The translations under genes and the position numbers were made by a program. Shown here piece after piece: positions 8,136 to 18,155 of a DNA stretch of 64,000 nt. Below the pieces are notes generated by a model that saw nothing but the letters and a program-made list of their open reading frames with translations, did not search any database and was not told where the DNA came from. This stretch comes from Streptomyces sp. ISL-36 (GTDB lineage: Bacteria; Actinomycetota; Actinomycetes; Streptomycetales; Streptomycetaceae), in assembly GCF_018614205.1 (NCBI RefSeq), contig NZ_JAGGOS010000067.1:1-64000 (forward strand), in the 5' to 3' direction. Every line of letters starts with the position of its first letter. Positions within the stretch are counted from its first letter, which is position 1.

Positions 8136-9476
8136 ATGGCGACACCGTCGGAGCGGGCCGAGGTCGGCCGAGCGGCCCGCAAGATCGTCCCGCGGTCCTC
8201 GCACGGCCGCTGGATACCCTCCTCGCAGCGCCCCGACCCGCTGACCGTCCTGGAGGACCAGGCCGTCGACCGGGTGCCCGAACTGGTCCCCGTCCGGTAC
8301 GGCAGGATGGTCGTCTCGCCCTTCGCCTTCCTCCGCGGCGCCGCCGCCGTCATGGCCGCCGATCTCGCCGCCCAGCGTCACACCGGGCTCACCGTCCAGC
8401 TCTGCGGAGACGCCCATCTGCTCAATTTCGGCGTCTACGCATCACCCGAACGGGCGCTTCTCCTCGACGTCAACGACTTCGACGAGACGCTGCCCGGCCC
8501 CTTCGAATGGGACGTCAAGCGGCTCGCCGCCAGCGTGGCCGTCGCCGCCCTGCAGAACGGCACCACCAAGGCCAAGGCCCACCGAGCCGCCCTGGGCGCC
8601 ACCGCCTCGTACCGCACCACCATGCGTCGCCTCGCCGGACTCGGCGAGCTCGCCGTCTGGTACGAGCGCATCGACGCGGACGACCTGGCTTCCCTGGTGC
8701 GCCGGGAGCGGCGCTCCCGGTTCGAGAGCCGCCTCGCCCGAGCCCGTCGGCGCACGAACCTCCAGGCGCTCGCCGACCTCACCGAGGAGGACGAGAACGG
8801 CGGCCGGCGCCTCGTCGACGACCCGCCGCTTCTTCAGCGCACCACGGACCTCGACCGGATCGCCCTCGGTAAGATCTTCAGCGACTACCGCAGCTCCCTC
8901 TCCGAGGACCACCGGCTGCTCCTCGACCGGCACCGCTTCGTCGACGCGGCCCGCAAGATCGTCGGCGTCGGCGGTGTCGGCACCCGCTGCTACGTCCTCC
9001 TGCTCGAAGGCCGCGACGCCGCCGACCCGCTGTTCCTCCAGATCAGGGAAGCCGGCCGCTCGGCCCTGGAGCCCTATCTGCCCCCGACCGCCTACGCCCA
9101 CCAAGGGCAGCGGGTCGTCTGCGGGCAGCGCCTCGTCCAGGCCGATGGCGACATCTTCCTCGGCTGGATGACAGGGCCCGAGAGGCGCCACTTCTACTGG
9201 CGTCGACTGCCCGACATGAAAAGCCCGGCGGAGGTGGAGACCATGTCCCCGGCGATGCTGCGCGACTACGCCGCGCTCTGCGGCCGAGCCCTCGCCCGCG
9301 CCCATGCCCGCTCCGGCGACCGGATCGCCATCGCCGCCTACCTCGGCTCCTCGGAGGTCTTCGACCGGGCCGTCGCCGACTTCGCGATCCGGTACGCGGC
9401 GCAGAACGCCGACGACCACGCGGTGCTCGGCGCGGCCATCGCGGCGGGCGTGATCGCGGCGGCGCCGGGCGTGTGA
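8136..9476 (+). CDS. DUF2252 family protein
   Basis: The 446-residue protein matches the DUF2252 pattern: an N-terminal basic segment (KIVPRSSHGRW), FLRGAAAVMAADLA, the kinase-like motif LCGDAHLLNFGVY with Asp, His and Asn, and DVNDFDETLPGPFEWDVKRL. These motifs resemble the catalytic HxDxxxxN / DxD pattern of aminoglycoside-phosphotransferase-like folds, so a phosphotransfer activity is possible but not demonstrated for the family. The protein looks cytoplasmic. ATG 8136 is preceded by GGCGGGTGAGG. It is divergent from the GntR regulator and may be under its control through the operator at 7999-8014. Confidence 0.85.
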   Translation: MATPSERAEVGRAARKIVPRSSHGRWIPSSQRPDPLTVLEDQAVDRVPELVPVRYGRMVVSPFAFLRGAAAVMAADLAAQRHTGLTVQLCGDAHLLNFGVYASPERALLLDVNDFDETLPGPFEWDVKRLAASVAVAALQNGTTKAKAHRAALGATASYRTTMRRLAGLGELAVWYERIDADDLASLVRRERRSRFESRLARARRRTNLQALADLTEEDENGGRRLVDDPPLLQRTTDLDRIALGKIFSDYRSSLSEDHRLLLDRHRFVDAARKIVGVGGVGTRCYVLLLEGRDAADPLFLQIREAGRSALEPYLPPTAYAHQGQRVVCGQRLVQADGDIFLGWMTGPERRHFYWRRLPDMKSPAEVETMSPAMLRDYAALCGRALARAHARSGDRIAIAAYLGSSEVFDRAVADFAIRYAAQNADDHAVLGAAIAAGVIAAAPGV

Positions 9477-9507
9477 GGGCGTACGCGGAGAGTCTCCGCG
9501 TACGCCC
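9477..9507. terminator. Perfect hairpin between convergent genes
   Basis: Arms 9477-9489 (gggcgtacgcgga) and 9495-9507 (tccgcgtacgccc) are perfectly complementary around a 5-nt loop. The hairpin begins directly after the stop codon of the DUF2252 gene and ends 6 bp before the stop of the convergent monooxygenase gene, so it can terminate both. Confidence 0.8.
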
Positions 9508-9513
9508 GCCGGA

Positions 9514-10902
9514 TCACGCCTCGCGCCGCATCGGAGGCTCGGCCGGAGTCTCCGGGACCGGGCCGAAGAGCACGGCGCGGGCCACCGCGGGGGCGAACAG
9601 CGCGGTCATCGGGGCCGAGAGCGTCAGGACCGACCGGAAGGCCGCGCCGATCAACGGGTCGCCGGCGTACCGCTGTTGCAGACGACGGAGATACCAGCCC
9701 ACCGGCTTGTCCGTCGCCCGCGCGGCGATTCCGTTGCCGGTCGCGCCCGGCATCTTCTTGTCCGCGCCCGCCGAGATGTCCCACGCCTGCTGCGAGGCGT
9801 CGAGCAGCGCCTTCTGGACCCTCCCCGTGGTCGGCGTCCGCCGCGGGTCGGCCAGGGCCCGGCGCAGGGCGACGGCGCTCATCGCGGCGACCGCCATGCC
9901 CTGTCCGTAGACCGGGTTGAAGGCGCACAACGCGTCGCCCGTGGCGAGGAATCCGGCCGGGCGGCGCCCCGGACGGTCGTACCTCCGGCGCACGTTGGCG
10001 GTCTTGCGGAAGCCGAAGACCGAGGACTCGGGCTCCGCCCTCGCCAGCCACTCGCTCACCAGGGGGTGGGGGAGCCGCTTCGCGTACTCCTCGAACCCCG
10101 CCTCGTCCGTCGGGGGCAGGTCGTCGCGCAGCCCCGACAGCGTCACGAGATGCCGGCCGCCCCCGAGCGGCACCACGACCCCTCCGTACACCTGGTCGGG
10201 ATTGGGCACGATGTTGAAGCCGAGGGCGTCCGATTCACCGTCCTCCGCGGCCCGGTAGACACGCGTGGAGTAGCCGAGGCCCGTGTCGATGACCTCTTCG
10301 TGCGGCGCCTCCGCGCCGATCGCGGCGAGCCAGTCGGGAGCGTGCGAGCCGCGGCCCGACGCGTCCACCACCAGGTCGGCCTCCAGGGTGCGGGTCTCCT
10401 TCGCGGAGTCCGTGCCACGCTCGCGCAGCAGGACGCCGCGGACCCGCGAGGAGTCACCGATCAGTCCGACGGTCTCGGTGCCCTCGACCGTCTGGATCCG
10501 CGGGTCGGCGAGCACCCGCGTACGCACCAGCCACTCGAGCTGCGCGCGCGCACCCGTGTGGATGACGGTGGTCGCGGCCGTACGCCGGAACCACTGGCCG
10601 TTCTGCCACTGGACCATGTCCGCGGGCATGCCCACCTGGGGCGAGCCGAGCGCCGTGAGTTCGTCCATGAAGCCCGGCAGCAGCTCGTCGAGCGCCTTCT
10701 GGCCTCCCTCGATGAGTACGTGGGTGTGTCGGCCCTGCGGAACCCCCGGCCGTGCGTCCGGCCCTTCCGGGAAGCGGTCGCGTTCGACGACCGTCACCCT
10801 CTCGGCGTGCTCGCTGAGCACCCGCGCGGCCAGCAGGCCCGCGAGACTTCCCCCGATGACCACCGCATGACGTGCTCCGCGGTGCCCCAAGTCGTCGGCC
10901 AT
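9514..10902 (-). CDS. FAD-dependent monooxygenase/dehydrogenase, PHBH-like
   Basis: The 462-residue protein has the FAD motif VVIGGSLAGLLAARVL at residues 14-29, the VVDASGRGSHAPDWL segment (DG-like motif) and the second FAD motif GFLATGDALCAFNPVYGQGM. This is the layout of single-component flavin monooxygenases of the p-hydroxybenzoate hydroxylase/UbiH fold. Its best-fitting subgroup is the tryptophan-halogenase/geranylgeranyl-reductase-like oxidoreductases seen in actinomycetes, and the substrate is unknown. A stretch of hydrophobic residues near the C-terminus may touch the membrane. No partner gene is nearby; the next gene upstream is the ArsR regulator with its own 24-bp gap. Confidence 0.82.
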   Translation of the reverse strand: MADDLGHRGARHAVVIGGSLAGLLAARVLSEHAERVTVVERDRFPEGPDARPGVPQGRHTHVLIEGGQKALDELLPGFMDELTALGSPQVGMPADMVQWQNGQWFRRTAATTVIHTGARAQLEWLVRTRVLADPRIQTVEGTETVGLIGDSSRVRGVLLRERGTDSAKETRTLEADLVVDASGRGSHAPDWLAAIGAEAPHEEVIDTGLGYSTRVYRAAEDGESDALGFNIVPNPDQVYGGVVVPLGGGRHLVTLSGLRDDLPPTDEAGFEEYAKRLPHPLVSEWLARAEPESSVFGFRKTANVRRRYDRPGRRPAGFLATGDALCAFNPVYGQGMAVAAMSAVALRRALADPRRTPTTGRVQKALLDASQQAWDISAGADKKMPGATGNGIAARATDKPVGWYLRRLQQRYAGDPLIGAAFRSVLTLSAPMTALFAPAVARAVLFGPVPETPAEPPMRREA

Positions 10903-10926
10903 CCCCGCCCTTTCGACGTCGTGGAT

Positions 10927-11304
10927 CTACGACTTCCCAGTATCCACGCTCTCTTGGGGTGCGTCGCGGGTGCCGAGACGCAGGTGCTCGATGTGGTAGA
11001 CGGCCTCGTCGAGGAGTTGGGCCACGTGGTTGTCGTAGAGGCTGTACTCGATCCGGCGCCCCTGCCGGACTCCGGTGACCAGGCCCAGCGCGCGCAGCAG
11101 GCGCAACTGGTGGGAGACGGCCGACTGCTCCATGTCGACGGAGTCGGCGAGCTCGGTCACGCCGCAGGGGCCCTGGCGCAGCTTGGTGAGGATCATCAGC
11201 CGCGAAGGGGTGGCCAGCGCCTGGAGTGTGGCGGCGATGGTGGCCGCGGACTCCGCGTCCAGGTGGGTGGCTCTCGTCGCTCCGCCGTTCACTCCGTGTC
11301 CCAT
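10927..11304 (-). CDS. ArsR/SmtB-family metal-responsive repressor
   Basis: From ATG 11304 the protein has 125 residues, typical of the family; an in-frame ATG at 11328 would add eight. The winged helix is clear: ATPSRLMILTKLRQGPCGVTELADSVDMEQSAVSHQLRLLRALGLVTGVRQGRRIEYSLYD spans residues about 30-90. The C-terminal helix has His residues (DNHVAQLLDEAVYHIEHLRLG) in the position used by the alpha5 metal site of NmtR/CzrA/SmtB-type sensors (DxHx10HxxE/H). It is divergent from a metal-transporting ATPase, so it probably represses the ATPase and itself and lets go when Zn, Co or Ni is in excess. Confidence 0.9.
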   Translation of the reverse strand: MGHGVNGGATRATHLDAESAATIAATLQALATPSRLMILTKLRQGPCGVTELADSVDMEQSAVSHQLRLLRALGLVTGVRQGRRIEYSLYDNHVAQLLDEAVYHIEHLRLGTRDAPQESVDTGKS

Positions 11305-11332
11305 GCGCTCATCGTAGCGGCGGCGCATAGGT

Positions 11333-11356
11333 ACAGATGAAGACCTCTTCATGTGT
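11333..11356. promoter_or_regulatory. ArsR/SmtB-type operator
   Basis: The core atgaagacctcttcat (11337-11352) is a 7-2-7 inverted repeat with perfect arms, extended by ACA and TGT on the flanks. This resembles the 12-2-12 imperfect repeats bound by SmtB/ArsR proteins. It sits in the 111-bp space between the divergent regulator (start 11304) and ATPase (start 11416), where it could occlude both promoters. Confidence 0.7.
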
Positions 11357-11415
11357 TCCGCTATGGTGGTCCCCTCGTGTTCCTCGCTCCCCCGAGACCA
11401 GAGGTGTTCTTCTCC

Positions 11416-13341
11416 ATGGCTTCCCCGGTGCTCGACACCCAGGCCGCCCCGCCGCGGACGGCGCCCGCGCCCTCCCGCGGAACCCGTCTGTCCGCCCTGC
11501 CCGAGGTCCGCTGGGCGGCACTGTCCGCCGTCGCCTTCCTCCTCGCCCTGCCCCTGGACCTGTCCGGCGCCCCCGCCTGGGCCTGGGGTCCGCTCTACGC
11601 CGTCTGCTACGCGGCCGGCGGCTGGGAACCCGGCTGGGCCGGGCTCCAGGCACTGCGGGAGAAGTCCCTCGACGTGGACCTGCTCATGGTGGTCGCCGCG
11701 ATCGGCGCCGCGGCGATCGGCCAGTACCTCGACGGCGGACTGCTGATCGTCATCTTCGCCGTCTCCGGGGCGCTGGAGGCCCTCGCCACCCGGCGTACCG
11801 CCGACTCCGTCCGCGGACTGCTCGACCTGGCGCCGGCGAAGGCGGTACGCCTCCCCGACGCCGCGGACGCGGTGAACGGGACGGACGGGGCGGCCGTGGT
11901 CGAGGAGTCGGTGCACGTGGCGGACCTCAGGGTCGGCGACATCGTGCTCGTACGGCCCGGGGAGCGGCTGCCCGCGGACGGAACCGTGCTCCACGGCACG
12001 AGCGACGTCGACCAGGCCACGATCACCGGGGAGTCGCTCCCCGCCGCCAAGTCGCCCGGCGACGAGGTCTTCGCCGGCACCCTCAACGGCACCGGAGCGC
12101 TGCGCGTCCGCGTCGACAAGGACGCGGGTGACTCCGTCATCGCCCGGATCGTCGCCCTCGTCGAGGAGGCCAGTGCCACCAAGGCGCCCACCCAGCTCTT
12201 CATCGAGAAGGTCGAACAGCGCTACTCCGTCGGCGTCGTCGTCGCCACCCTCGCCCTCTTCGCCGTACCGCTCGCCCTCGGCGCCGACTTCACCGAGACG
12301 CTGCTCCGCGCCATGACCTTCATGATCGTGGCCTCGCCCTGCGCGGTCGTCCTCGCCACCATGCCGCCGCTCCTGTCGGCGATCGCCACCGCCGGACGCC
12401 ATGGCGTCCTGGTCAAGTCCGCCGTGGTGATGGAGCGCCTCGGCATGGTCGACCGGGTCGCGCTCGACAAGACCGGCACCCTGACCGAGGGCGCGCCGCG
12501 CGTGACCGAGGTACAGGGCGACGAGGAGGCCCTCGCCCTCGCCGCCGCGGCCGAACTGCCCAGCGAACACCCCTTGGCGCGCGCTGTCGTCGCCGCGGCG
12601 CGCGCACGAGGGCTGAGCATCCCCGAGGCGAGCGACTTCTCCTCCGTCCCCGGTGAGGGCGTACGCGCGATCGTCGAAGGGCGCGAGGTGCGGGTGCGCC
12701 GCGCCGAGGGCGAGCACGCCGACACGGCGGTCGAGGTCGTCGTCGACGGCGCCCGCGTCGCGGTCCTGGCGCTCGCCGACCGGCTCCGCGACGGCGCCCC
12801 CGAGGCGGTCGCCGCCCTGACCCGGCTCACCGGCACCACCCCCACCCTGCTGACCGGCGACAACGCGGCCGCGGCGAGCCGGGTCGCCGACCGGACCGGT
12901 ATCACCGACGTACGCCCCGGGTTGCTGCCGCAGGAGAAGGTCGCGGTGGTACGGGAGTGGGAGCGGGCCGGGGCACGGGTCCTGGTGGTCGGCGACGGCG
13001 TCAACGACGCCCCCGCCCTGGCCGCCGCCCACAGCGGCATCGCCATGGGCCGGGCCGGCTCGGACCTGGCACTGGAGACCGCCGACGCCGTCGTCGTACG
13101 GGACGAACTGGCCACGGTCCCGGCGGTCGTGGCGCTCTCCCGGCGCGCCCGCCGCCTGGTCGTCCAGAACCTGGTGATCGCCGGCGTCTGCATCGGCGCC
13201 CTGGTGGTGTGGGACCTGGTGGGCCACCTTCCACTGCCGCTGGGCGTGGCGGGTCACGAGGGCTCGACGGTCCTGGTGGGCCTGAATGGGCTGCGCCTGC
13301 TGCGCGACGCGGCATGGCGCAAGGCGGCGGCGGGGGAGTGA
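11416..13341 (+). CDS. P1B-4 type heavy-metal-exporting ATPase (CtpD/CoaT-like)
   Basis: The start at ATG 11416 is chosen for the GAGGTG 10 nt upstream; the protein has 641 residues. It lacks an N-terminal HMA domain. In order it shows the actuator motif TGES, the transmembrane metal motif SPC (IVASPCAVVLATMPPL), the phosphorylation motif DKTGTLTEG, the HP dipeptide (SEHPLARA), GDGVNDAPALA, and the last-helix motif HEGST. An SPC motif with HEGxx and few transmembrane helices is the signature of subgroup P1B-4, whose members export Co2+, Fe2+, Ni2+ or Zn2+. It is regulated by the divergent ArsR gene. Which metal is carried in this organism is unknown. Confidence 0.93.
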   Translation: MASPVLDTQAAPPRTAPAPSRGTRLSALPEVRWAALSAVAFLLALPLDLSGAPAWAWGPLYAVCYAAGGWEPGWAGLQALREKSLDVDLLMVVAAIGAAAIGQYLDGGLLIVIFAVSGALEALATRRTADSVRGLLDLAPAKAVRLPDAADAVNGTDGAAVVEESVHVADLRVGDIVLVRPGERLPADGTVLHGTSDVDQATITGESLPAAKSPGDEVFAGTLNGTGALRVRVDKDAGDSVIARIVALVEEASATKAPTQLFIEKVEQRYSVGVVVATLALFAVPLALGADFTETLLRAMTFMIVASPCAVVLATMPPLLSAIATAGRHGVLVKSAVVMERLGMVDRVALDKTGTLTEGAPRVTEVQGDEEALALAAAAELPSEHPLARAVVAAARARGLSIPEASDFSSVPGEGVRAIVEGREVRVRRAEGEHADTAVEVVVDGARVAVLALADRLRDGAPEAVAALTRLTGTTPTLLTGDNAAAASRVADRTGITDVRPGLLPQEKVAVVREWERAGARVLVVGDGVNDAPALAAAHSGIAMGRAGSDLALETADAVVVRDELATVPAVVALSRRARRLVVQNLVIAGVCIGALVVWDLVGHLPLPLGVAGHEGSTVLVGLNGLRLLRDAAWRKAAAGE

Positions 13342-13560
13342 GCGGGTCGTCGGCCGGGGAGTGAGTCGGGCGTCGGGTGGCGTGACCGGAGGCCGACCGG
13401 GGTGACCGGCGTGACCGGAGGCCGACCGGGGTGGACGAGGCGCTGGTCGACGTGACCGGGGGCAGGCCGGGGTGGACCGGGCGCCGGGCGGGGTGACCAG
13501 GCGCCGGGCAGGGTGAAGAGGCGGCGGCCGGGGAGTGAGTCGGGCGCCGGGCGGGGTGAC
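13327..13560. repeat. Cluster of GC-rich direct repeats after the ATPase gene
   Basis: A 36-bp unit at 13351-13386 recurs at 13525-13560 with three mismatches; it includes cggccggggagtgagtcggg. A partial third copy (gcggcgggggagtgagcggg, 13327-13346) contains the stop codon of the ATPase gene itself. Between them cgtgaccggaggccgaccgg occurs twice, at 13381 and 13410 (29-bp period). The 266-bp gap to the PadR gene holds nothing else recognisable. Confidence 0.75.
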
Positions 13561-13607
13561 CGACCCCCGTCTCGACCGCCAGGTGACCGTATGGTGCGGG
13601 TCGGGGG

Positions 13608-14141
13608 CTACCGCTCCAGCTCGCTCAGCGCCTGGGTCAGCCACTCCACCCAGAACCGCTCCAGATCGATCCCGCCGCGCAGGACCAGGTGGCGCAGCCG
13701 GTCCGGCTCGCTCTCCCGGCGCTCCGGCGGGAAGTCCCGTACCTCGATCGCCCGGTACTCGTCCAACTGCCGCTGGTGCAGGCCGAGATGGTGCCGCAGT
13801 TCCTCCCGCATGCCCGGCGCGCCGACGACCGCCGCCGCCCGCATGCGCAGCAGCAGTGCCGAGCGCAGCGGTTTGGGGTCCTCGCTCCTCGCCACCCACT
13901 CGGTCAGCTCGGCGCGGCCCGCGGGCAGGACTTCGTACTCCTTCTTCTGCCCACGGGCCGGTGTCGGGGCGGGCAGGGCACGGATGTGCCCCGCCTGCTC
14001 CAGCTTGCCCAGCTCGCGATAGATCTGCTGATGCGTGGCCGACCAGAAGTAACCGATCGACCTGTCGAAACGGCGCGTCAGCTCAAGGCCCGATGAAGGC
14101 TTCTCGAGCAGCGCGGTCAGGATCGCGTGCGGGAGGGACAT
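13608..14141 (-). CDS. PadR-family transcriptional regulator
   Basis: The 177-residue protein has an N-terminal PadR winged helix (LPHAILTALLEKPSSGLELTRRF, HQQIYRELGKLEQAGHI) and a C-terminal Vir-type helical domain with a long coiled segment (RHHLGLHQRQLDEYRAIEV) used for dimerisation. PadR proteins repress transcription and respond to phenolic or other small molecules. It lies 30 bp downstream of fadH on the same strand, so the two are probably cotranscribed; the dyad upstream of fadH (16246-16259) is a candidate target. Confidence 0.87.
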   Translation of the reverse strand: MSLPHAILTALLEKPSSGLELTRRFDRSIGYFWSATHQQIYRELGKLEQAGHIRALPAPTPARGQKKEYEVLPAGRAELTEWVARSEDPKPLRSALLLRMRAAAVVGAPGMREELRHHLGLHQRQLDEYRAIEVRDFPPERRESEPDRLRHLVLRGGIDLERFWVEWLTQALSELER

Positions 14142-14171
14142 GCGCGCAATCCTAGATTCCGCCCGCGTGGC

Positions 14172-16427
<2,256 letters not shown>

Positions 16428-16457
16428 TCACGTCGCTCTGACGGAAGTGGAGATGTA

Positions 16458-16787
16458 GTGCACAAGCTTCGCAAGGCTGCTCTCGTGGCTGCCATGGTCG
16501 GGACTGTCACCCTGTTCGGGGCCTCCGTTGCCTCTGCCACCAACGCCCACAACACCGGCGAAACCAACGGCGCCCCGTGCGATCAGCGGGTGGAGGTCAC
16601 CAACGATTCATCCGGTCTCGTCAACCTCTCGAACATCAACATCACGCTCCTCGGCACCGGCCCGGCTCTGGCCCCGGCGGTGACGCAGGTCTGCGGCGAG
16701 GGCAACAACGCCGCCAGTGTCGCCAACGCCGACTCGTCGATGGATGGCGGGATCCTGAACGGGCTCCTCGGCAACGGCCTGATCTAA
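16458..16787 (+). CDS. Small secreted protein
   Basis: The 109-residue precursor starts at GTG 16458 after GGAAGTGGAG. Residues 1-27 form a Sec signal peptide (basic HKLRK, hydrophobic core, ASA cleavage site). The mature part is about 80 residues with only two cysteines, one in NGAPCDQRVEV and one in TQVCGEGNNAAS, and is rich in Asn, Gly and Leu (NITLLGTGPALAPA, GILNGLLGNGL). The two-Cys, small secreted pattern recalls rodlin/chaplin-like cell-wall proteins of aerial hyphae, but no chaplin repeat is visible, so the function is open. A strong terminator follows 19 bp after the stop. Confidence 0.72.
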   Translation: MHKLRKAALVAAMVGTVTLFGASVASATNAHNTGETNGAPCDQRVEVTNDSSGLVNLSNINITLLGTGPALAPAVTQVCGEGNNAASVANADSSMDGGILNGLLGNGLI

Positions 16788-16806
16788 GCGCTGAGGCCGG
16801 CTCACT

Positions 16807-16838
16807 GGGCAGCTCCGGACGCAAGTCCGGGGCTGCCC
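16807..16838 (+). terminator. Strong intrinsic-type hairpin
   Basis: Arms 16807-16819 (gggcagctccgga) and 16826-16838 (tccggggctgccc) pair over 13 bp with one G-U pair around the loop cgcaag. It follows the stop codon of the small secreted protein gene. Confidence 0.8.
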
Positions 16839-16863
16839 TCCCGCGTTGCCGGGCCCGGCCCGG

Positions 16864-17172
16864 AGCGAGGTCCCTCACGCTTGGGCCCGCATGGTGCGCC
16901 GGCTGCAGGACAACGCCCCGGTGAGCGCCGCAGCGCTACGGCCTGCCGCCGCCGCTGAGGACATCGCGGCAGCAGAGCACGCGGGAAGCGTCCCGTTCCC
17001 GGCGGAACTCCGTACCTGGCTGACGATCAACAACGGTGTGCGGACCGCGGACAGCACCCTGGACCGGGCCCCGTACACGACCACGGATGCTTCCTTCCGG
17101 GCGGCCGACACCCCCTGTCCACGGCCCTGATCCCAAAGACGTACCAGCGGCCCGCAGTCGGGCTCGGCGTGG
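16864..17172 (+). pseudogene. SMI1/KNR4 (SUKH-like) family remnant, frameshifted
   Basis: The translation HAWARMVRRLQDNAPVSAAA, then LRPAAAAEDIAAAEHAG, FPAELRTWLTINNGV follows the N-terminal half of actinomycete SMI1/KNR4 proteins. Near 17090 the frame is lost; the continuation GCFLPGGRHPLSTALIPKTY is found in the neighbouring forward frame (shift of -1). This is what the family shows next. After about 17150 the similarity fades, so the rest of the domain is missing. SUKH proteins often act as immunity proteins for polymorphic toxins; here the gene looks dead and no toxin is nearby. The frameshift call rests on reading the two frames by eye. Confidence 0.6.
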
Positions 17173-17185
17173 CCCGAAGAGTCCG

Positions 17186-17728
17186 TCACCACTTTCGGTG
17201 CACGGTTGCCTTACTGCCGTTCACCAAGCTGGCCGGCGGAACGTCATCGGCCACGACCGCGCCGGCGGCAACCACGGCGTCACGGCCGATGCTGACGCCG
17301 GGCAGGATCGTGGCACCGGCACCGATCCACACATTCTCCGCCACGTCGATGGGTGCGCCGGTGAGGTACAGCCGCCGCTCCTCGGGATCGACCGGGTGGC
17401 CGCTGGTGATGAACGTGACCTTCGGTCCGATCATCACGCGCTCGCCGAGCCGGATGCCGGCATAGTCCAGGAACGTGCAGTTCTGGTTGATGAAGACGCG
17501 CTCGGCGAGGGCGAGGTTCAGGCCATGGTCCGTGTAGAAGGGCGGATAGATCGTGACTCTCGGCGGCAGTGGCCTGCCAAGGATCTGTTCGAACAGTTCC
17601 GCCTTGCCCGCTTCGTCTTCGAAAGGCAGGACGTTCAGGCGGGAGGTGAGCTCGGTGACCCGCAGGACCCTCTCGGCCATGGCCTGGAACTCGGCGCTGT
17701 TGATGCGCATGAGACGGTCGCTGGACAT
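17186..17728 (-). CDS. Hexapeptide-repeat sugar O-acetyltransferase (LacA/NodL/Maa type)
   Basis: From ATG 17728, preceded by AGAAAGGAT, the protein has 180 residues, normal for maltose/galactoside acetyltransferases. It shows the N-terminal helical region with INSAEFQAMAERVLRVTELT, then a left-handed beta helix (LAERVFINQNCTFLDYAGI, IGPKVTFITSGHPVDPEERR with the catalytic His, IGAGATILPGVSIGRDAVVAAGAVVADDVPP). It transfers acetyl from acetyl-CoA to a sugar or similar acceptor in the cytoplasm. It lies between two decayed genes and looks intact, so it may be a late arrival or a survivor of the same region. Confidence 0.88.
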   Translation of the reverse strand: MSSDRLMRINSAEFQAMAERVLRVTELTSRLNVLPFEDEAGKAELFEQILGRPLPPRVTIYPPFYTDHGLNLALAERVFINQNCTFLDYAGIRLGERVMIGPKVTFITSGHPVDPEERRLYLTGAPIDVAENVWIGAGATILPGVSIGRDAVVAAGAVVADDVPPASLVNGSKATVHRKW

Positions 17729-17831
17729 GCCGCGATCCTTTCTGGGAACCGGTGACTGGACACGACTCACCGGACGATCAAAGTCAAGGGGTGCCGAGGA
17801 GACGAAAACGAGGGCGCCCAAGATCGTTTTG

Positions 17832-18155
17832 TGACGAACAACCTGGACAACCCTCGCGACGGCACTCTATGTGAAGACCGACGACCTGCTGAAGGCGTCT
17901 CCGCATCTGGCGCCGTGGCGTCCGGCCGTGGGGATCGCCCCGCAGCTCACCGACGCGGAACTCGTCACGCCGGCAATGGTGCAGGCCATGCTCGGCTTCA
18001 CCTCCGAGGCCAGGTGGCTCCGTCACGCCCGCGTTCACCTGCGGCACCTCTTCGCGTACCTGCCCCAGCAGCCCGGCTACAACAAGCGCCTGCGCAAGGC
18101 CGCCGCGCTGCTGCGGCGGATCACCCCCAGCGACATGATCGGCCGGACACCCTAG
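17832..18155 (+). mobile_element. IS982-type transposase remnant
   Basis: Residues YVKTDDLLKASPHLAPWRPA, VGIAPQLTDAELVTPAMVQA, MLGFTSEARWLRHARVHLRH and LPQQPGYNKRLRKAAALLRR match the N-terminal third of IS982-family transposases. Only about 110 residues are left, ending at RIT near 18123; the remaining DDE domain is absent. Upstream, the sequence gtgacgaacaacctggacaa contains one extra A relative to the frame that would give NLDTLATALYVKTDD, so the start is frameshifted as well. The element is dead. Its end abuts the 3' end of cbiO (stop at 18152), which is intact. No terminal inverted repeats were identified. Confidence 0.75.

Noticed and set aside
10927-13899. A 990-codon open frame on the minus strand over the metal ATPase
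   Set aside because: It is an antisense shadow of the P-type ATPase at high GC. Only its last 125 codons (to 10927) are the ArsR gene.
16846-17130. Intact 94-residue protein in place of the SMI1 remnant
   Set aside because: The second half lacks the family pattern, which instead continues in the neighbouring frame, so a frameshifted remnant fits better.
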